This document shows positions 53,137 to 62,597 of a stretch of 64,000 bases of DNA, piece after piece. Numbering within the stretch: position 1 is the first letter of the stretch; each line of letters opens with the position of its first letter. The stretch covers positions 1 through 64,000 of the forward strand of contig NZ_JAHCMU010000001.1 of NCBI RefSeq assembly GCF_018449435.1, in the 5' to 3' direction. The position numbers were made by a program, and so were the translations under genes. Origin of the DNA: Flagellimonas sp. 389 (GTDB lineage: Bacteria > Bacteroidota > Bacteroidia > Flavobacteriales > Flavobacteriaceae). Under the pieces are notes generated by a model, which saw only the letters and a list, made by a program, of their open reading frames with translations, did no database searches and was not told where the DNA came from.

Positions 53137-54459
53137 TTATCGTAGAACAAAATTCAATTTAACCTCTTTTGGTTTTAGAGAAATCATAGGATTGATTTCT
53201 ACTCGGGACATTTTGGTACTAATATGATACTTTTTAATAATCTCGACCATGACCATGACCATTTCATAATTTGCAAAGGCATTGCCCACGCACATACGCG
53301 GCCCAGCTCCAAAAGGATAATAATAATTTGAAGCTTCTTTCATATTCATAGCTACAAAACGGTCTGGAATATATTCCGTTGGGTTTTCCCAGAAATCTTT
53401 ATGCCGGTGCAACTCAAAAATGGAAAGCAACACCAATGTACCTTTCTTCATATGTAAGCCATCAATCTCGTTATCCTCGATAGCAACTCGGTCTATAAAA
53501 TAAGCTGGCGGATATAAACGCATCGCTTCTTTTATGCAAGATGTAGTTAAAGATAGTTTGCTCAAATCTTCCCATGTGTAGTTATCCTTTTCCAGACTAC
53601 TGATTTCTTCAAAGAGCTTTCTTTGTAATTCTTCATCCTTGCTCATAAAGTAAAGTGTAAATGCCAAGGCGTTTGCAGTTGTCTCATGCCCTGCAGTAAA
53701 TAGGATCAAAACTTCATCTATAAGCTGTCTTCGGGGCATTTTTGCACCATCTTCATAAGTTGCATTCAACAACATGTCCAGTAAGTCGTGTTCTTCTTTT
53801 CCGCTGGATAAACGTTCTTCTATGAGGTCATTAAGAATATCTCTTCCTGTTTCTGCCATATCCATATGTTCCCCAATTTCTCCAGAAGCTTTGTACCACC
53901 ATTTAAAATAGGGCTGTCGCATCTCGCGAATCAACATTTTCTGGTTTTCTTCGGTGATATGCTGAAGGCGGGACATGGGTTCCCGAATATCATTACTGCT
54001 AAAGAGTGATTTTGCGACAACTTGAAATGCCAAATCGCCCATTAAGGCAAATACATCTTGCTCCGTACTGGGAACAATACGCTCCAATTCGGCAACAATG
54101 GCATTGCGCATTATAGAAAAGAGGCCTTTCAATTTTTTTACATGAAATGCAGGCTGAATCATTCTTCTGTGCGCCCGCCAATGCTCTCCTTCCGATGTTA
54201 GCAATCCATAGCCTATATATTTTGCCAAATCCTTGGTCTGTAATTTAGATTTGGAATAATAGCGATGCTTTTTTTGAAGCACTTGCTTGACCAAATCTGC
54301 ATCTCTAGAGAACAACACCTTTCCCTCGCCTAAAATAGAAATGCGAAAAGTATCACCAAGCTTTTCAAAATTTTCATGGTGGAAGGGCAAAGGATTTTTT
54401 AGAATACGTTTGCTGTTGAGCAATACTTTGAGTGCAGAAACATGGGGTAACTTTTTCAT
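53137..54459 (-). CDS. Cytochrome P450
   Basis: This 440-residue soluble monooxygenase has all P450 marks. The I-helix oxygen site is AGHETT (256-261), the K-helix ExxR is Glu311-Arg314, the PERF-like PDRF lies at 365-368, and the heme loop [10 protein letters not shown] has Cys390 as thiolate. It resembles the fatty-acid hydroxylase-type CYP102/CYP4-related class by general pattern, but the substrate is unknown. No ferredoxin or reductase gene is nearby. Its ATG overlaps the ruvB stop (TAATG), which is an unusual pairing. Confidence 0.94.
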   Translation of the reverse strand: MKKLPHVSALKVLLNSKRILKNPLPFHHENFEKLGDTFRISILGEGKVLFSRDADLVKQVLQKKHRYYSKSKLQTKDLAKYIGYGLLTSEGEHWRAHRRMIQPAFHVKKLKGLFSIMRNAIVAELERIVPSTEQDVFALMGDLAFQVVAKSLFSSNDIREPMSRLQHITEENQKMLIREMRQPYFKWWYKASGEIGEHMDMAETGRDILNDLIEERLSSGKEEHDLLDMLLNATYEDGAKMPRRQLIDEVLILFTAGHETTANALAFTLYFMSKDEELQRKLFEEISSLEKDNYTWEDLSKLSLTTSCIKEAMRLYPPAYFIDRVAIEDNEIDGLHMKKGTLVLLSIFELHRHKDFWENPTEYIPDRFVAMNMKEASNYYYPFGAGPRMCVGNAFANYEMVMVMVEIIKKYHISTKMSRVEINPMISLKPKEVKLNFVLR

Positions 54460-55481
54460 TAAAACAAGCCTCCTTGCGTTGCTCCTTTTATTCGCCCAAG
54501 ATGTTTATAAGCGAGCTCCGTAACCTCACGACCTCTGGGGGTACGCATAATAAATCCTTGCTGGATCAAGAAAGGTTCATATACTTCTTCAATGGTTTCT
54601 GCACTTTCTGATACTGCGGTGGCCAATGTAGTGATTCCAACAGGACCCCCTTTGAATTTATCAATAATTGTGCTCAGAATTTTATTGTCCATTTCATCTA
54701 ATCCATGAGCATCAACATTCAAGGCCTTCAAACTAAATTTTGAAATATCCATATCTATGCTTCCATTTCCCTTTATCTGGGCAAAGTCCCTAACTCTTCG
54801 CAGCAACGCATTGCAGATACGGGGCGTTCCCCTGCTCCTGCCAGCAATCTCTATGGCGGCTTCGTTGGTAATGGGAACTTTCAATATTTCAGCACTACGT
54901 TCTACGATGGTGGATAACAGTTCGGTATTGTAGTATTGCAACCTACTCTGAATTCCAAATCTTGCCCGCATTGGCGCTGTCAACAATCCTGAACGTGTGG
55001 TTGCCCCCACAAGTGTAAATGGACTTAGATTGATTTGAACCGTTCTTGCGTTTGGTCCAGTTTCAATCATGATATCAATTTTATAGTCTTCCATTGCGGA
55101 ATATAAATACTCTTCAACAATGGGACTCAACCGATGGATTTCATCAATGAACAACACATCCCGTTCTTCTAAATTGGTCAAAAGGCCTGCCAAATCTCCC
55201 GGTTTATCCAAAACGGGTCCCGAAGTAATTTTTATTCCCACCCCCAACTCGTTGGCCAAAATATGTGCGAGAGTAGTTTTTCCCAATCCCGGAGGTCCAT
55301 GAAACAAGGTATGGTCTAAAGCTTCACCTCGTAAATTTGCAGCTTGCACAAAAATTTTCAAGTTCTCCAATACTTGTTCTTGACCCGTAAAATCATCAAA
55401 AGTGATGGGTCTTAGCGCTCTTTCAATATCGAGCTCTTCTTGAGAAAAATGTTCAGGATTTGGGTCTAAGTTTTCATTCAT
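54459..55481 (-). CDS. ruvB: Holliday junction branch migration ATPase RuvB
   Basis: This 340-residue AAA+ motor has Walker [10 protein letters not shown] (62-70), Walker B with Asp113-Glu114 (FIDEIHRL), sensor segment GATTRSGLL and a C-terminal winged helix ([15 protein letters not shown]). It drives branch migration at Holliday junctions together with RuvA. Its stop overlaps the P450 start. A -7 element lies 8 bp upstream. Confidence 0.97.
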   Translation of the reverse strand: MNENLDPNPEHFSQEELDIERALRPITFDDFTGQEQVLENLKIFVQAANLRGEALDHTLFHGPPGLGKTTLAHILANELGVGIKITSGPVLDKPGDLAGLLTNLEERDVLFIDEIHRLSPIVEEYLYSAMEDYKIDIMIETGPNARTVQINLSPFTLVGATTRSGLLTAPMRARFGIQSRLQYYNTELLSTIVERSAEILKVPITNEAAIEIAGRSRGTPRICNALLRRVRDFAQIKGNGSIDMDISKFSLKALNVDAHGLDEMDNKILSTIIDKFKGGPVGITTLATAVSESAETIEEVYEPFLIQQGFIMRTPRGREVTELAYKHLGRIKGATQGGLF

Positions 55482-55488
55482 GTCCTAA

Positions 55489-55496
55489 CAAATATA
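55489..55496 (-). promoter_or_regulatory. -7-like element before ruvB
   Basis: Minus-strand TATATTTG matches TAnnTTTG; no -33 TTG at 20 bp. It would give a very short leader. Confidence 0.35.
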
Positions 55497-55631
55497 GTCG
55501 AAAACGAAGTCTACCTAAAACCATTTTATTTAAACTTGAATATGAGTTGAGTTTTGACCAGTAGGCTATTTTAAGAACTTTTCAAGGTAATCTTCATTTT
55601 TTGATAATAACAATTTGTAATACCTCGAAAT

Positions 55632-55931
55632 TTATTTGATATTCCTTCTTGTTAAGTCTCTAGCAGAATGATTGATGGTTAGGATATCCACTCGGTTTTT
55701 AGTAACTACCTTATAGATAATCCTATAATTTCCTTCGATTAATTGCCTTACATCATCCCTTTCAAATTCTGGCACCAAACTTCCCAAGTAAACCTGTCTT
55801 TTTAGAATTTCCGCTCTACTTTTAATTCGGATAATTTGAAGCTTGGCGTAATATTTTGAGTCTTTTTTGATGTAGTCCGCAATATCCTTCAAATCTGAAA
55901 TAGCTTGCGGAGTCCAGTTTACTTGAACCAT
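55632..55931 (-). CDS. RelE/ParE-family toxin
   Basis: This 99-residue protein has the ParE/RelE start VNWTPQAISDLKDIADYI and the core strand pair EGNYRIIYKV with a later DILTINHSARDL. ParE toxins act on gyrase and RelE toxins cut mRNA at the ribosome; the pattern W-T-P-x-A-x-x-D-L is closer to ParE, but the target cannot be assigned from this alone. It overlaps the antitoxin by 13 bp, with the antitoxin first. Confidence 0.86.
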   Translation of the reverse strand: MVQVNWTPQAISDLKDIADYIKKDSKYYAKLQIIRIKSRAEILKRQVYLGSLVPEFERDDVRQLIEGNYRIIYKVVTKNRVDILTINHSARDLTRRNIK

Positions 55932-56101
55932 TTTTCAATTTCCTTATCCAATTGCGCATGTTCAGTTACATCGTTTTCCAAGGATTGTTTTTCGCCACGT
56001 TCAATCTTTTCTATAAATATCAGTCGCTCGACCAACTCATCAAGAGAAAATTCATCTGGAAAAAACTCAATATGTTCTTTTAGTTTTTGTTTTGTGAGCA
56101 T
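55919..56101 (-). CDS. Small antitoxin paired with the RelE/ParE toxin
   Basis: This 60-residue acidic, helical protein (words FPDEFSLDELVERLIFIEKIERGE) lies directly before the toxin and overlaps it by 13 bp, the standard type II arrangement. It has no clear DNA-binding domain in its short N-terminus, so autoregulation may differ. Identity rests on gene context and length. Confidence 0.75.
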   Translation of the reverse strand: MLTKQKLKEHIEFFPDEFSLDELVERLIFIEKIERGEKQSLENDVTEHAQLDKEIEKWFK

Positions 56102-56246
56102 TTTGATTTATTTGAATAAAGTTAGAAAAAATATGGAAAACGAGGATTTTGAAAAATTAAAGGTAACAAACCTCTTTCTTGTCTTTTTAAAAATCTAAGC
56201 CTTAAATTAGATACTTCAAATAAAATTGCTTCAACTGTAACGCTTT

Positions 56247-58514
56247 ATGGTAACTACTGAGTATTCTATCGGGATTATACAATACATTCCCTTTTTCTAC
56301 ATTATTTGGTCGGACGACTTGCTTTCAGCTTCTGAAATATCTGTTGTAACCAAAACCATTGAAGAGGATGCTTCGCTCGAACAACATGAAAAAGAGCAGC
56401 TTTTACTCTGGTTGAACAGGGATGCTCCACCTGCCAATGAAGAAATCAAAAATTGGCAACATACAATTTCCAATTCCGATATAAAACTTGTTGAAAGCGA
56501 TACCTATCCTTTAACTTCTTTGAGTCAAAGATTGGCAAGCGTTCACTGTGATCATTGCGACTTTAATGACCATCTGAAACATATAGAGATTCATTTGGGG
56601 ATACAGCCCAACCACTACAACCATTTGTTCGATGTTGAAATAATTCATGAAAAGACTTCGCACCAATATTCAGCAACTATTTTGGATGGTATTCTTAAAG
56701 AACCCCATACAGCAATTATTGATGATTTTCGCGACTTTCTTCATAAACCCATTTTTGATTGGAGCATCGAGCGAAATAAGGAAACGTTTAGGGCTCGAAC
56801 CTTGGAACAGGTAAAACTTTTGGGCGAGAACGGTTATGGTGCAATGGCCTATGATGAAGAATATGGTGGTTTGGGGAACATGCCCGCCTATGCCGCCATT
56901 TTTGAACATTTAATGTTCGTTGATGGGAGTTTGGCTATAAAGTTTGGAGTACAGTTTGGTCTATTTGGTGGTAGCATTCAAAAACTGGGAACCAAAAAGC
57001 ATCATGACGACTATTTGGCCAATACGGGAACAACAAAACTGCTTGGTTGTTTTGCCATGACAGAGACCGGACATGGTTCCAATGTAAGAGGAATCAAAAC
57101 TACGGCTACTTACGATAGGGCTACGGATACTATTGTACTCCATACACCTGGAAAAAATGACAATAAAGAGTATATAGGGAATGCGTTGCATGCTAGAATG
57201 GCATCTGTTTTTGCACAGTTGATCGTCGATGGAAAAAATGAGGGAGTACACGCCATTTTAGTACCACTACGAGATGAAAGCCATCAGGTATTTGAAGGAA
57301 TCACTATTGAAGACAACGGCTATAAATTAGGGCTTAACGGTGTCGATAATGGTAAGATCTGGTTCAATCAGGTACGAGTACCCCGTAAAAATCTATTGGA
57401 TAAATATGGGGAAATCAAAGATGATGGCTCGTATTTTTCAGCTATAAAAAATCCAAACAAACGATTCTTCACTATGCTTGGCACATTGGTGGGCGGTCGT
57501 ATTTGTGTGGCCAAAGGTGCTTTGGGAGGCGCTAAAATGGCATTAACGATTGCCGTGAAGCATGCCTTAAACCGAAGACAATTCAATGATAGCGTAAAGA
57601 TTCAGGAAGATTTGATAATGGATTATCCAACGCACCAACTTCGATTGACACCTGCTATCGCCAGTGCTTATGTCTACCACGTTACTTTAGAGGAACTCAT
57701 GAAGCGCTATAGTGATACTTCCCAACTGGATAAAAGAGAAATAGAAACTCAGGTAGCTGGTTTAAAATCGGTGATTACTTGGTTTGCCAGTAATACGATT
57801 CAAGAATGTAGGGAGGCTTGTGGCGGAAAAGGGTATTTGCTAGAAAATAGAATCGCTGATTTAAAAGGCGATGTGGACATTTTTACCACTTTTGAAGGTG
57901 ATAACAACGTTCTTTTACAATTGGCCGCAAAAGGAGTTCTTTCAGACTTTAAAGCTGAATTCAATAGTGCTGGTTTTACCTCGGTACTTAAATTGTTGCG
58001 AAGCCAACTTGCGGATAAATTAAGTACAATCAATCCTGCATACTCTAACAAAGTCGATAAGGAACATCTATACAACCCAAAATTTCACAAGCACGCTTTT
58101 AGTTACAGAACCAGAAGGCTCACATACACTTTAGCTATGCGAATTCGCAATTATATTAAAAAGGGGATTCCATCGTACCAAGCCTTTTTAAAAGTACAGA
58201 CCCATTTGTTGGGATTAGGGAAAGCGTACAGTGTGGAATTGGCTTATGAAATATTCAACGAGTTTTGTACTACTGTTTCCGATGAAGAACATAGGACGCT
58301 ATTGGAAAAATTGGGAACGCTGTATGCACTACACGAAATTAGAACAAACGCAGAATGGTATTTAGAGCAGGGATATATTGGCGGAACAAAGTCTAAAGCG
58401 ATACGACAACGGGTAGAACGTTTATCCACAGAGCTCAGACCACATATTGAGGTTCTTGTAGATGGATTTGGGATTCCAAAACACTGCTTGACAGCTCCTA
58501 TCGCTAAACAGTAG
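56247..58514 (+). CDS. Acyl-CoA oxidase/dehydrogenase-like flavoprotein with N-terminal extension
   Basis: This 755-residue protein matches the acyl-CoA oxidase branch. The segment CFAMTETGHGSNVRG (268-282) is the FAD-region motif. NRRQF (442-446) is the FAD/helix region. The catalytic Glu550 lies in TTFEGDNNVLLQ, and GGKGY is at 526-530. It oxidises the alpha-beta bond of acyl-CoA in beta-oxidation; oxygen use as electron acceptor is not certain. Residues 1-170 precede the canonical domain: an IIWSDDLLSASE helix start (19-30) and a Cys/His-rich stretch HCDHCDFNDHLKH (100-112). It is the only plus-strand gene in the last 40 kb. Confidence 0.9.
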   Translation: MVTTEYSIGIIQYIPFFYIIWSDDLLSASEISVVTKTIEEDASLEQHEKEQLLLWLNRDAPPANEEIKNWQHTISNSDIKLVESDTYPLTSLSQRLASVHCDHCDFNDHLKHIEIHLGIQPNHYNHLFDVEIIHEKTSHQYSATILDGILKEPHTAIIDDFRDFLHKPIFDWSIERNKETFRARTLEQVKLLGENGYGAMAYDEEYGGLGNMPAYAAIFEHLMFVDGSLAIKFGVQFGLFGGSIQKLGTKKHHDDYLANTGTTKLLGCFAMTETGHGSNVRGIKTTATYDRATDTIVLHTPGKNDNKEYIGNALHARMASVFAQLIVDGKNEGVHAILVPLRDESHQVFEGITIEDNGYKLGLNGVDNGKIWFNQVRVPRKNLLDKYGEIKDDGSYFSAIKNPNKRFFTMLGTLVGGRICVAKGALGGAKMALTIAVKHALNRRQFNDSVKIQEDLIMDYPTHQLRLTPAIASAYVYHVTLEELMKRYSDTSQLDKREIETQVAGLKSVITWFASNTIQECREACGGKGYLLENRIADLKGDVDIFTTFEGDNNVLLQLAAKGVLSDFKAEFNSAGFTSVLKLLRSQLADKLSTINPAYSNKVDKEHLYNPKFHKHAFSYRTRRLTYTLAMRIRNYIKKGIPSYQAFLKVQTHLLGLGKAYSVELAYEIFNEFCTTVSDEEHRTLLEKLGTLYALHEIRTNAEWYLEQGYIGGTKSKAIRQRVERLSTELRPHIEVLVDGFGIPKHCLTAPIAKQ

Positions 58515-58592
58515 TTCGGATTTTTGGATAATTAGATTTTTGGGCTCTTGGAGTGTCAGACTGTATTGGTTTTCCTAATTAAAATCAACAAC

Positions 58593-59417
58593 TCACTCTA
58601 CTTTTTTAATTAGCTGAGTGGTATCCGTAAATTCCGTTATGGTAATTTTTGGATTTCCAAAGAGATAAATCCTCGAACTACCTTTTGCCGATAGTTCTAA
58701 ATCACGATAAGCATATAGTCTTGCGTTTGCAGTACCTTTCAGGCTTGCTTTTATTGAAGCTGCTTCCATTTTTTCACCCTTAAATTTTGTATTGGAAGTT
58801 AGATTGATTACCATACGCTCAGCTGTTCCTTCGAGTGTCAATGAAGAATTTCCTTCCAAATCCACCATACTTGTTTCATTTACCGCATACATATAAACTT
58901 CTGCCCTATTGTTTATACTAATGTTCAACGAATCTACATCTACGTTAAAATCACCCCTACTATTATCTTCCAAGTTGATGTCCATTATGGCTGCACTTGC
59001 CTTTAAGTTCAACTTGGCATCTTCAAAGGCATCTACAAACAATTCGTCACTGTTTATGATATCGTTTGTCATAATGCTACCTTCTTTTAAAGTAATTGCC
59101 TTTAGCTCGGTATAATTCACCGTAATATCCAGTTGCTTTTTCGCTGTAATATCATAAAAAGAACTTACTATTAAGGTACTGTCCTTTACTTCAAATTTTA
59201 AAACATCGATGAGGTTATCGTCGGCCACTATTTCATAACCAGGACCAAATGATTTTTTTAATACAATGTTCAAATTGTCATTGAGCTGTACTGCATTAAA
59301 GCCTGGAAGCTCCTCGTTGACTTCCGTTACTATTCGACTTCCCTTTATTTTGGGTTTACGCTGTGCCAGCAAACCAAGGTGACACAATACTAAGAGGAGT
59401 AGGATACAATTTCTCAC
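58593..59417 (-). CDS. Periplasmic or surface protein with DUF2807 (GIN) domain
   Basis: This 274-residue protein has a signal peptide (about 1-19, cut near LLAQ). A DUF2807 beta-helix-like domain follows, with regular repeated strands, and the family start is FNAVQLNDNLNIVLKK. Repeating I/L-x-L/I patterns continue to the end. Function is unknown. It is convergent with the acyl-CoA oxidase gene, and the 78 bp between them show no clear terminator. Confidence 0.88.
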   Translation of the reverse strand: MRNCILLLLVLCHLGLLAQRKPKIKGSRIVTEVNEELPGFNAVQLNDNLNIVLKKSFGPGYEIVADDNLIDVLKFEVKDSTLIVSSFYDITAKKQLDITVNYTELKAITLKEGSIMTNDIINSDELFVDAFEDAKLNLKASAAIMDINLEDNSRGDFNVDVDSLNISINNRAEVYMYAVNETSMVDLEGNSSLTLEGTAERMVINLTSNTKFKGEKMEAASIKASLKGTANARLYAYRDLELSAKGSSRIYLFGNPKITITEFTDTTQLIKKVE

Positions 59418-59492
59418 GACATTTCTTTAAAAGATGATTAAAGATATTACAATTACGGCAAATACTGTTTTAAGCAAAATGCAATGAAACAA

Positions 59493-59519
59493 AAAACCCA
59501 TCCTGTCAGGATGGGTTTT
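59493..59519 (-). terminator. Rho-independent terminator after coxA
   Basis: AAAACCCATCCT-GTC-AGGATGGGTTTT is a 12-bp perfect stem; the minus strand continues TTTTTTGTTTC. It ends the act-cox operon 24 bp after coxA. Confidence 0.92.
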
Positions 59520-59542
59520 CTATAGTTCTATTTAAACACCCA

Positions 59543-61372
59543 TTAATGATTGAGCTCTTCTTCGTTCTCCTGCAATGGCGTATTCTGTGGAACAAAATCC
59601 TGTCCGGGAATAATGTATTCTCCGTTTTCATACGTTTTGCTATAATCATAGGCCCACCTGTGCACATGTGGTATTTCACCAGGCCAGTTACCATGCATAT
59701 GCTTTTGTGGCGTAGTCCATTCCAACGTATTCGATTTCCATGGATTTACTTCTCCCCTTTTTCCGTAGAATATACTTCTTATAAAATTGTATACAAATAC
59801 TAGTTGAGCCGCTCCTGCAATAATCGCAAAAACCGTCATTAAGATTTGTACATTGGTCAGCTCATCAAACATTGGGAAGGCTGTATTTTGGTAATAACGC
59901 CTTGGCACTCCTGCCATACCTACAAAGTGCATGGGGAAGAAAACACCATAAGCACATATTGCAGTTATCCAAAAGTGCACATAGCCTAGATTTTTATTCA
60001 TCATTCTACCCTGGAACATTTTTGGGAACCAGTGGTATACCCCGGCAAATAGTCCGTACAATGCGGAAATACCCATAACCAAGTGGAAGTGAGCTACCAC
60101 AAAATACGTGTCATGTACATTGATATCGAGCGTACTATCTCCAAGAATAATACCTGTAAGACCCCCTGTTATAAATGTTGAAACCAAACCTATGGAAAAC
60201 AACATCGCAGGATTCAGTTGCAGGTTTCCTTTCCAGAGTGTCGTTATATAATTAAATGCTTTTACCGCTGATGGGATGGCAATCAATAGTGTTGTAAATG
60301 TAAATACAGAGCCCAAGAATGGATTCATCCCTGAAATGAACATATGGTGACCCCATACGATAGTTGATAGAAATGCAATTGCCAAAATGGAAGCTACCAT
60401 AGCTCGATAACCAAAAATTGGTTTTCTTGCATTGGTAGACATTACTTCAGATGTAATCCCTAGTGCTGGTAATAATACGATATAAACTTCAGGGTGACCC
60501 AAGAACCAAAATAAATGCTCATATAATACTGGAGAACCACCTTGGTAATGCAGTACTTCCCCTTGAATAAAAATATCAGAAAGGAAGAAAGAAGTTCCAA
60601 AACTTCTATCCATTATCAACAAAAGTGCTGCAGACAACAATACTGGAAAAGAAATTACACCAATGATAGCAGTAACAAAAAACGCCCAAATCGTTAAAGG
60701 TAAGCGAGTCATTGACATCCCTTTTGTTCTTAGATTGATTACTGTTACAATATAGTTTAACGAACCTAAAAGCGATGATGCAATAAATATTGCCATGGAT
60801 ACCAACCACAGTGTCATACCAGCTCCTGAACCTGGCTGTGCCATAGGAAGTGCACTTAATGGAGGATATATCGTCCAACCCGCTGCTGCCGGCCCTGCCT
60901 CAACAAATAATGAAACAATCATTATAAATGAAGAAATAAAGAACATCCAGTAGGATAACATGTTCAAAAATCCTGATGCCATATCCCTTGCCCCAATTTG
61001 CAAAGGAATCAAAAGGTTACTAAATGTTCCGCTCAAACCAGCTGTTAGAACAAAAAACACCATTATGGTTCCGTGAATGGTAACCAACGCCAAATAAATA
61101 TCCGCATCCATTACACCATCAGGAGCCCACTTCCCTAGTACTGCTTCAAAAATTGGAAAGGATTCTCCCGGCCATGCCAGTTGCATCCTGAATAATAGGG
61201 ACATAGCAATCCCTATGAATCCCATAATAAGGCCAGTGATAAGATATTGCTTGGCAATCATCTTATGGTCTTGGCTAAAGATATACTTGGTTACAAATGT
61301 TTCTTTGTGGTGGTGTCCATGGTCATGGGCATGATCATCTACGTTTGCTGGTGCATGTGCTGTTACAGACAT
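59543..61372 (-). CDS. coxA: Cytochrome c oxidase subunit I
   Basis: This 609-residue catalytic subunit has twelve helices and the heme/copper ligands. His100 (heme a region) lies in VTIHGTIMVFF; His293 and Glu295 lie in WFLGHPEVY, the A1-type CuB/proton-channel motif; WGHHMF carries further CuB ligands; and VVAHFHLVMG carries heme a3/a histidines. It reduces oxygen and pumps protons. The N-terminus is His/Asp-rich (residues 13-22, DHAHDHGHHH), not needed for catalysis. It follows coxB by 43 bp. Confidence 0.97.
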   Translation of the reverse strand: MSVTAHAPANVDDHAHDHGHHHKETFVTKYIFSQDHKMIAKQYLITGLIMGFIGIAMSLLFRMQLAWPGESFPIFEAVLGKWAPDGVMDADIYLALVTIHGTIMVFFVLTAGLSGTFSNLLIPLQIGARDMASGFLNMLSYWMFFISSFIMIVSLFVEAGPAAAGWTIYPPLSALPMAQPGSGAGMTLWLVSMAIFIASSLLGSLNYIVTVINLRTKGMSMTRLPLTIWAFFVTAIIGVISFPVLLSAALLLIMDRSFGTSFFLSDIFIQGEVLHYQGGSPVLYEHLFWFLGHPEVYIVLLPALGITSEVMSTNARKPIFGYRAMVASILAIAFLSTIVWGHHMFISGMNPFLGSVFTFTTLLIAIPSAVKAFNYITTLWKGNLQLNPAMLFSIGLVSTFITGGLTGIILGDSTLDINVHDTYFVVAHFHLVMGISALYGLFAGVYHWFPKMFQGRMMNKNLGYVHFWITAICAYGVFFPMHFVGMAGVPRRYYQNTAFPMFDELTNVQILMTVFAIIAGAAQLVFVYNFIRSIFYGKRGEVNPWKSNTLEWTTPQKHMHGNWPGEIPHVHRWAYDYSKTYENGEYIIPGQDFVPQNTPLQENEEELNH

Positions 61373-61415
61373 AACCTTAATTTTTAATATTTATATTTCT
61401 TTTTTATAGCCTATT

Positions 61416-62570
61416 TTATTCCATCGGATTATCTTCAACAGCAACTTCTGTTTCAGTTTTCAATGCTTCTTCTACAACAACATCAACAGTATTTGGTTCC
61501 TGCTCCATAGTATCCCCAGACATTACAGTCTCTTTGAACGTTGTTTGTTCTGCAATCCATTTATTGTATTCTTCTTCTGTTTCTACGATAATTTTCATCT
61601 GCATATTGTAATGCGACTTTCCACAAATCTTATTACAAAGTAACACATAATCAAATTCCCATGGGTCCGAATTTGGTTCACCCGCTGCAGCTTTTTTTGC
61701 TCTTATTTTATTGGTCCGCTTTACTTTATCCACAACATCCGGATTCAAACGTATCTCTTCAGTGGTAATTGTGGGTGTAAAAGAAAACTGAGTAATCATT
61801 CCCGGCACACAGTTCATTTGTGCTCTAAAATGAGGCATGTAAGCAGAATGTAAAACGTCTTGCGAACGCATCATAAAGTTAACCTTACGTCCTACCGGCA
61901 AATGCAACTCCTTTACAATTATATCATCCGAAGCATTTGGGTCGGATTCATCCAGACCAAGTACATTGGCACGGTTTATATCGATCAAACGTACACTTGC
62001 ATCTCCAAGAACATTATCCTCTCCTCCGTAACGCGCAGTCCAATTGAACTGTTGTGCATACAACTCCACAATAAGAGGGTCATCTTCATCATTAACATCC
62101 ATTATGTTTGTCCAGGTGTAGAGACCCCAAAGAATCAATCCTGCAAGAACGATTACCGGGATTATAGTCCAAATAAATTCCAATCGATCATTGTCTGCAA
62201 AGAACAACGCTTTCTTACCTTTTTCACCACGGTACTTGTATCCAAAATAATGTAAAAGTGCTTGGGTAATGGTTTGAACAAAAAAGATAATGGCGAAAGA
62301 AACCCACATTAATTGATCATACTCTCCACCATGTTCAGAAGCAGCTTCTGGCAAAAGTACTTTTGTGTATTTAGCAAAACTGAAAATAGTTATACCGTAT
62401 ATAAAAATAAGGAATGCGAACAGCAGGTATCCGTTGTACTTGTTATCAGAGTCAGTCGCGACCTCAGAGGAGCTTTCCGTTTTTAACTGGGACAATTCGA
62501 AAATCTTGGTCATCTGCCAGATTGCGATTGCTACCAGTACTAAAACAGTCAATGTTAATAATGCAGTCAT
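61416..62570 (-). CDS. coxB: Cytochrome c oxidase subunit II (CuA)
   Basis: This 384-residue protein has three hydrophobic segments: an N-terminal one (about 1-20) and two of the usual hairpin (47-66, 88-108 or 132-152). A periplasmic cupredoxin domain follows. CuA ligands are His241, Cys312, Cys316, His320 and Met323 in CNKICGKSHYNM. The residue between the cysteines is Lys314, not the usual Glu. There is no cytochrome c domain. It receives electrons from the complex III genes upstream and passes them to CoxA. Confidence 0.95.
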   Translation of the reverse strand: MTALLTLTVLVLVAIAIWQMTKIFELSQLKTESSSEVATDSDNKYNGYLLFAFLIFIYGITIFSFAKYTKVLLPEAASEHGGEYDQLMWVSFAIIFFVQTITQALLHYFGYKYRGEKGKKALFFADNDRLEFIWTIIPVIVLAGLILWGLYTWTNIMDVNDEDDPLIVELYAQQFNWTARYGGEDNVLGDASVRLIDINRANVLGLDESDPNASDDIIVKELHLPVGRKVNFMMRSQDVLHSAYMPHFRAQMNCVPGMITQFSFTPTITTEEIRLNPDVVDKVKRTNKIRAKKAAAGEPNSDPWEFDYVLLCNKICGKSHYNMQMKIIVETEEEYNKWIAEQTTFKETVMSGDTMEQEPNTVDVVVEEALKTETEVAVEDNPME

Positions 62571-62597
62571 TGTATATCTTTCTAAGACTTAATCGTA

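Noticed and set aside
58515..58592. Terminator between the acyl-CoA oxidase and DUF2807 genes
   Set aside because: The T-rich words there do not form a stem of useful length.
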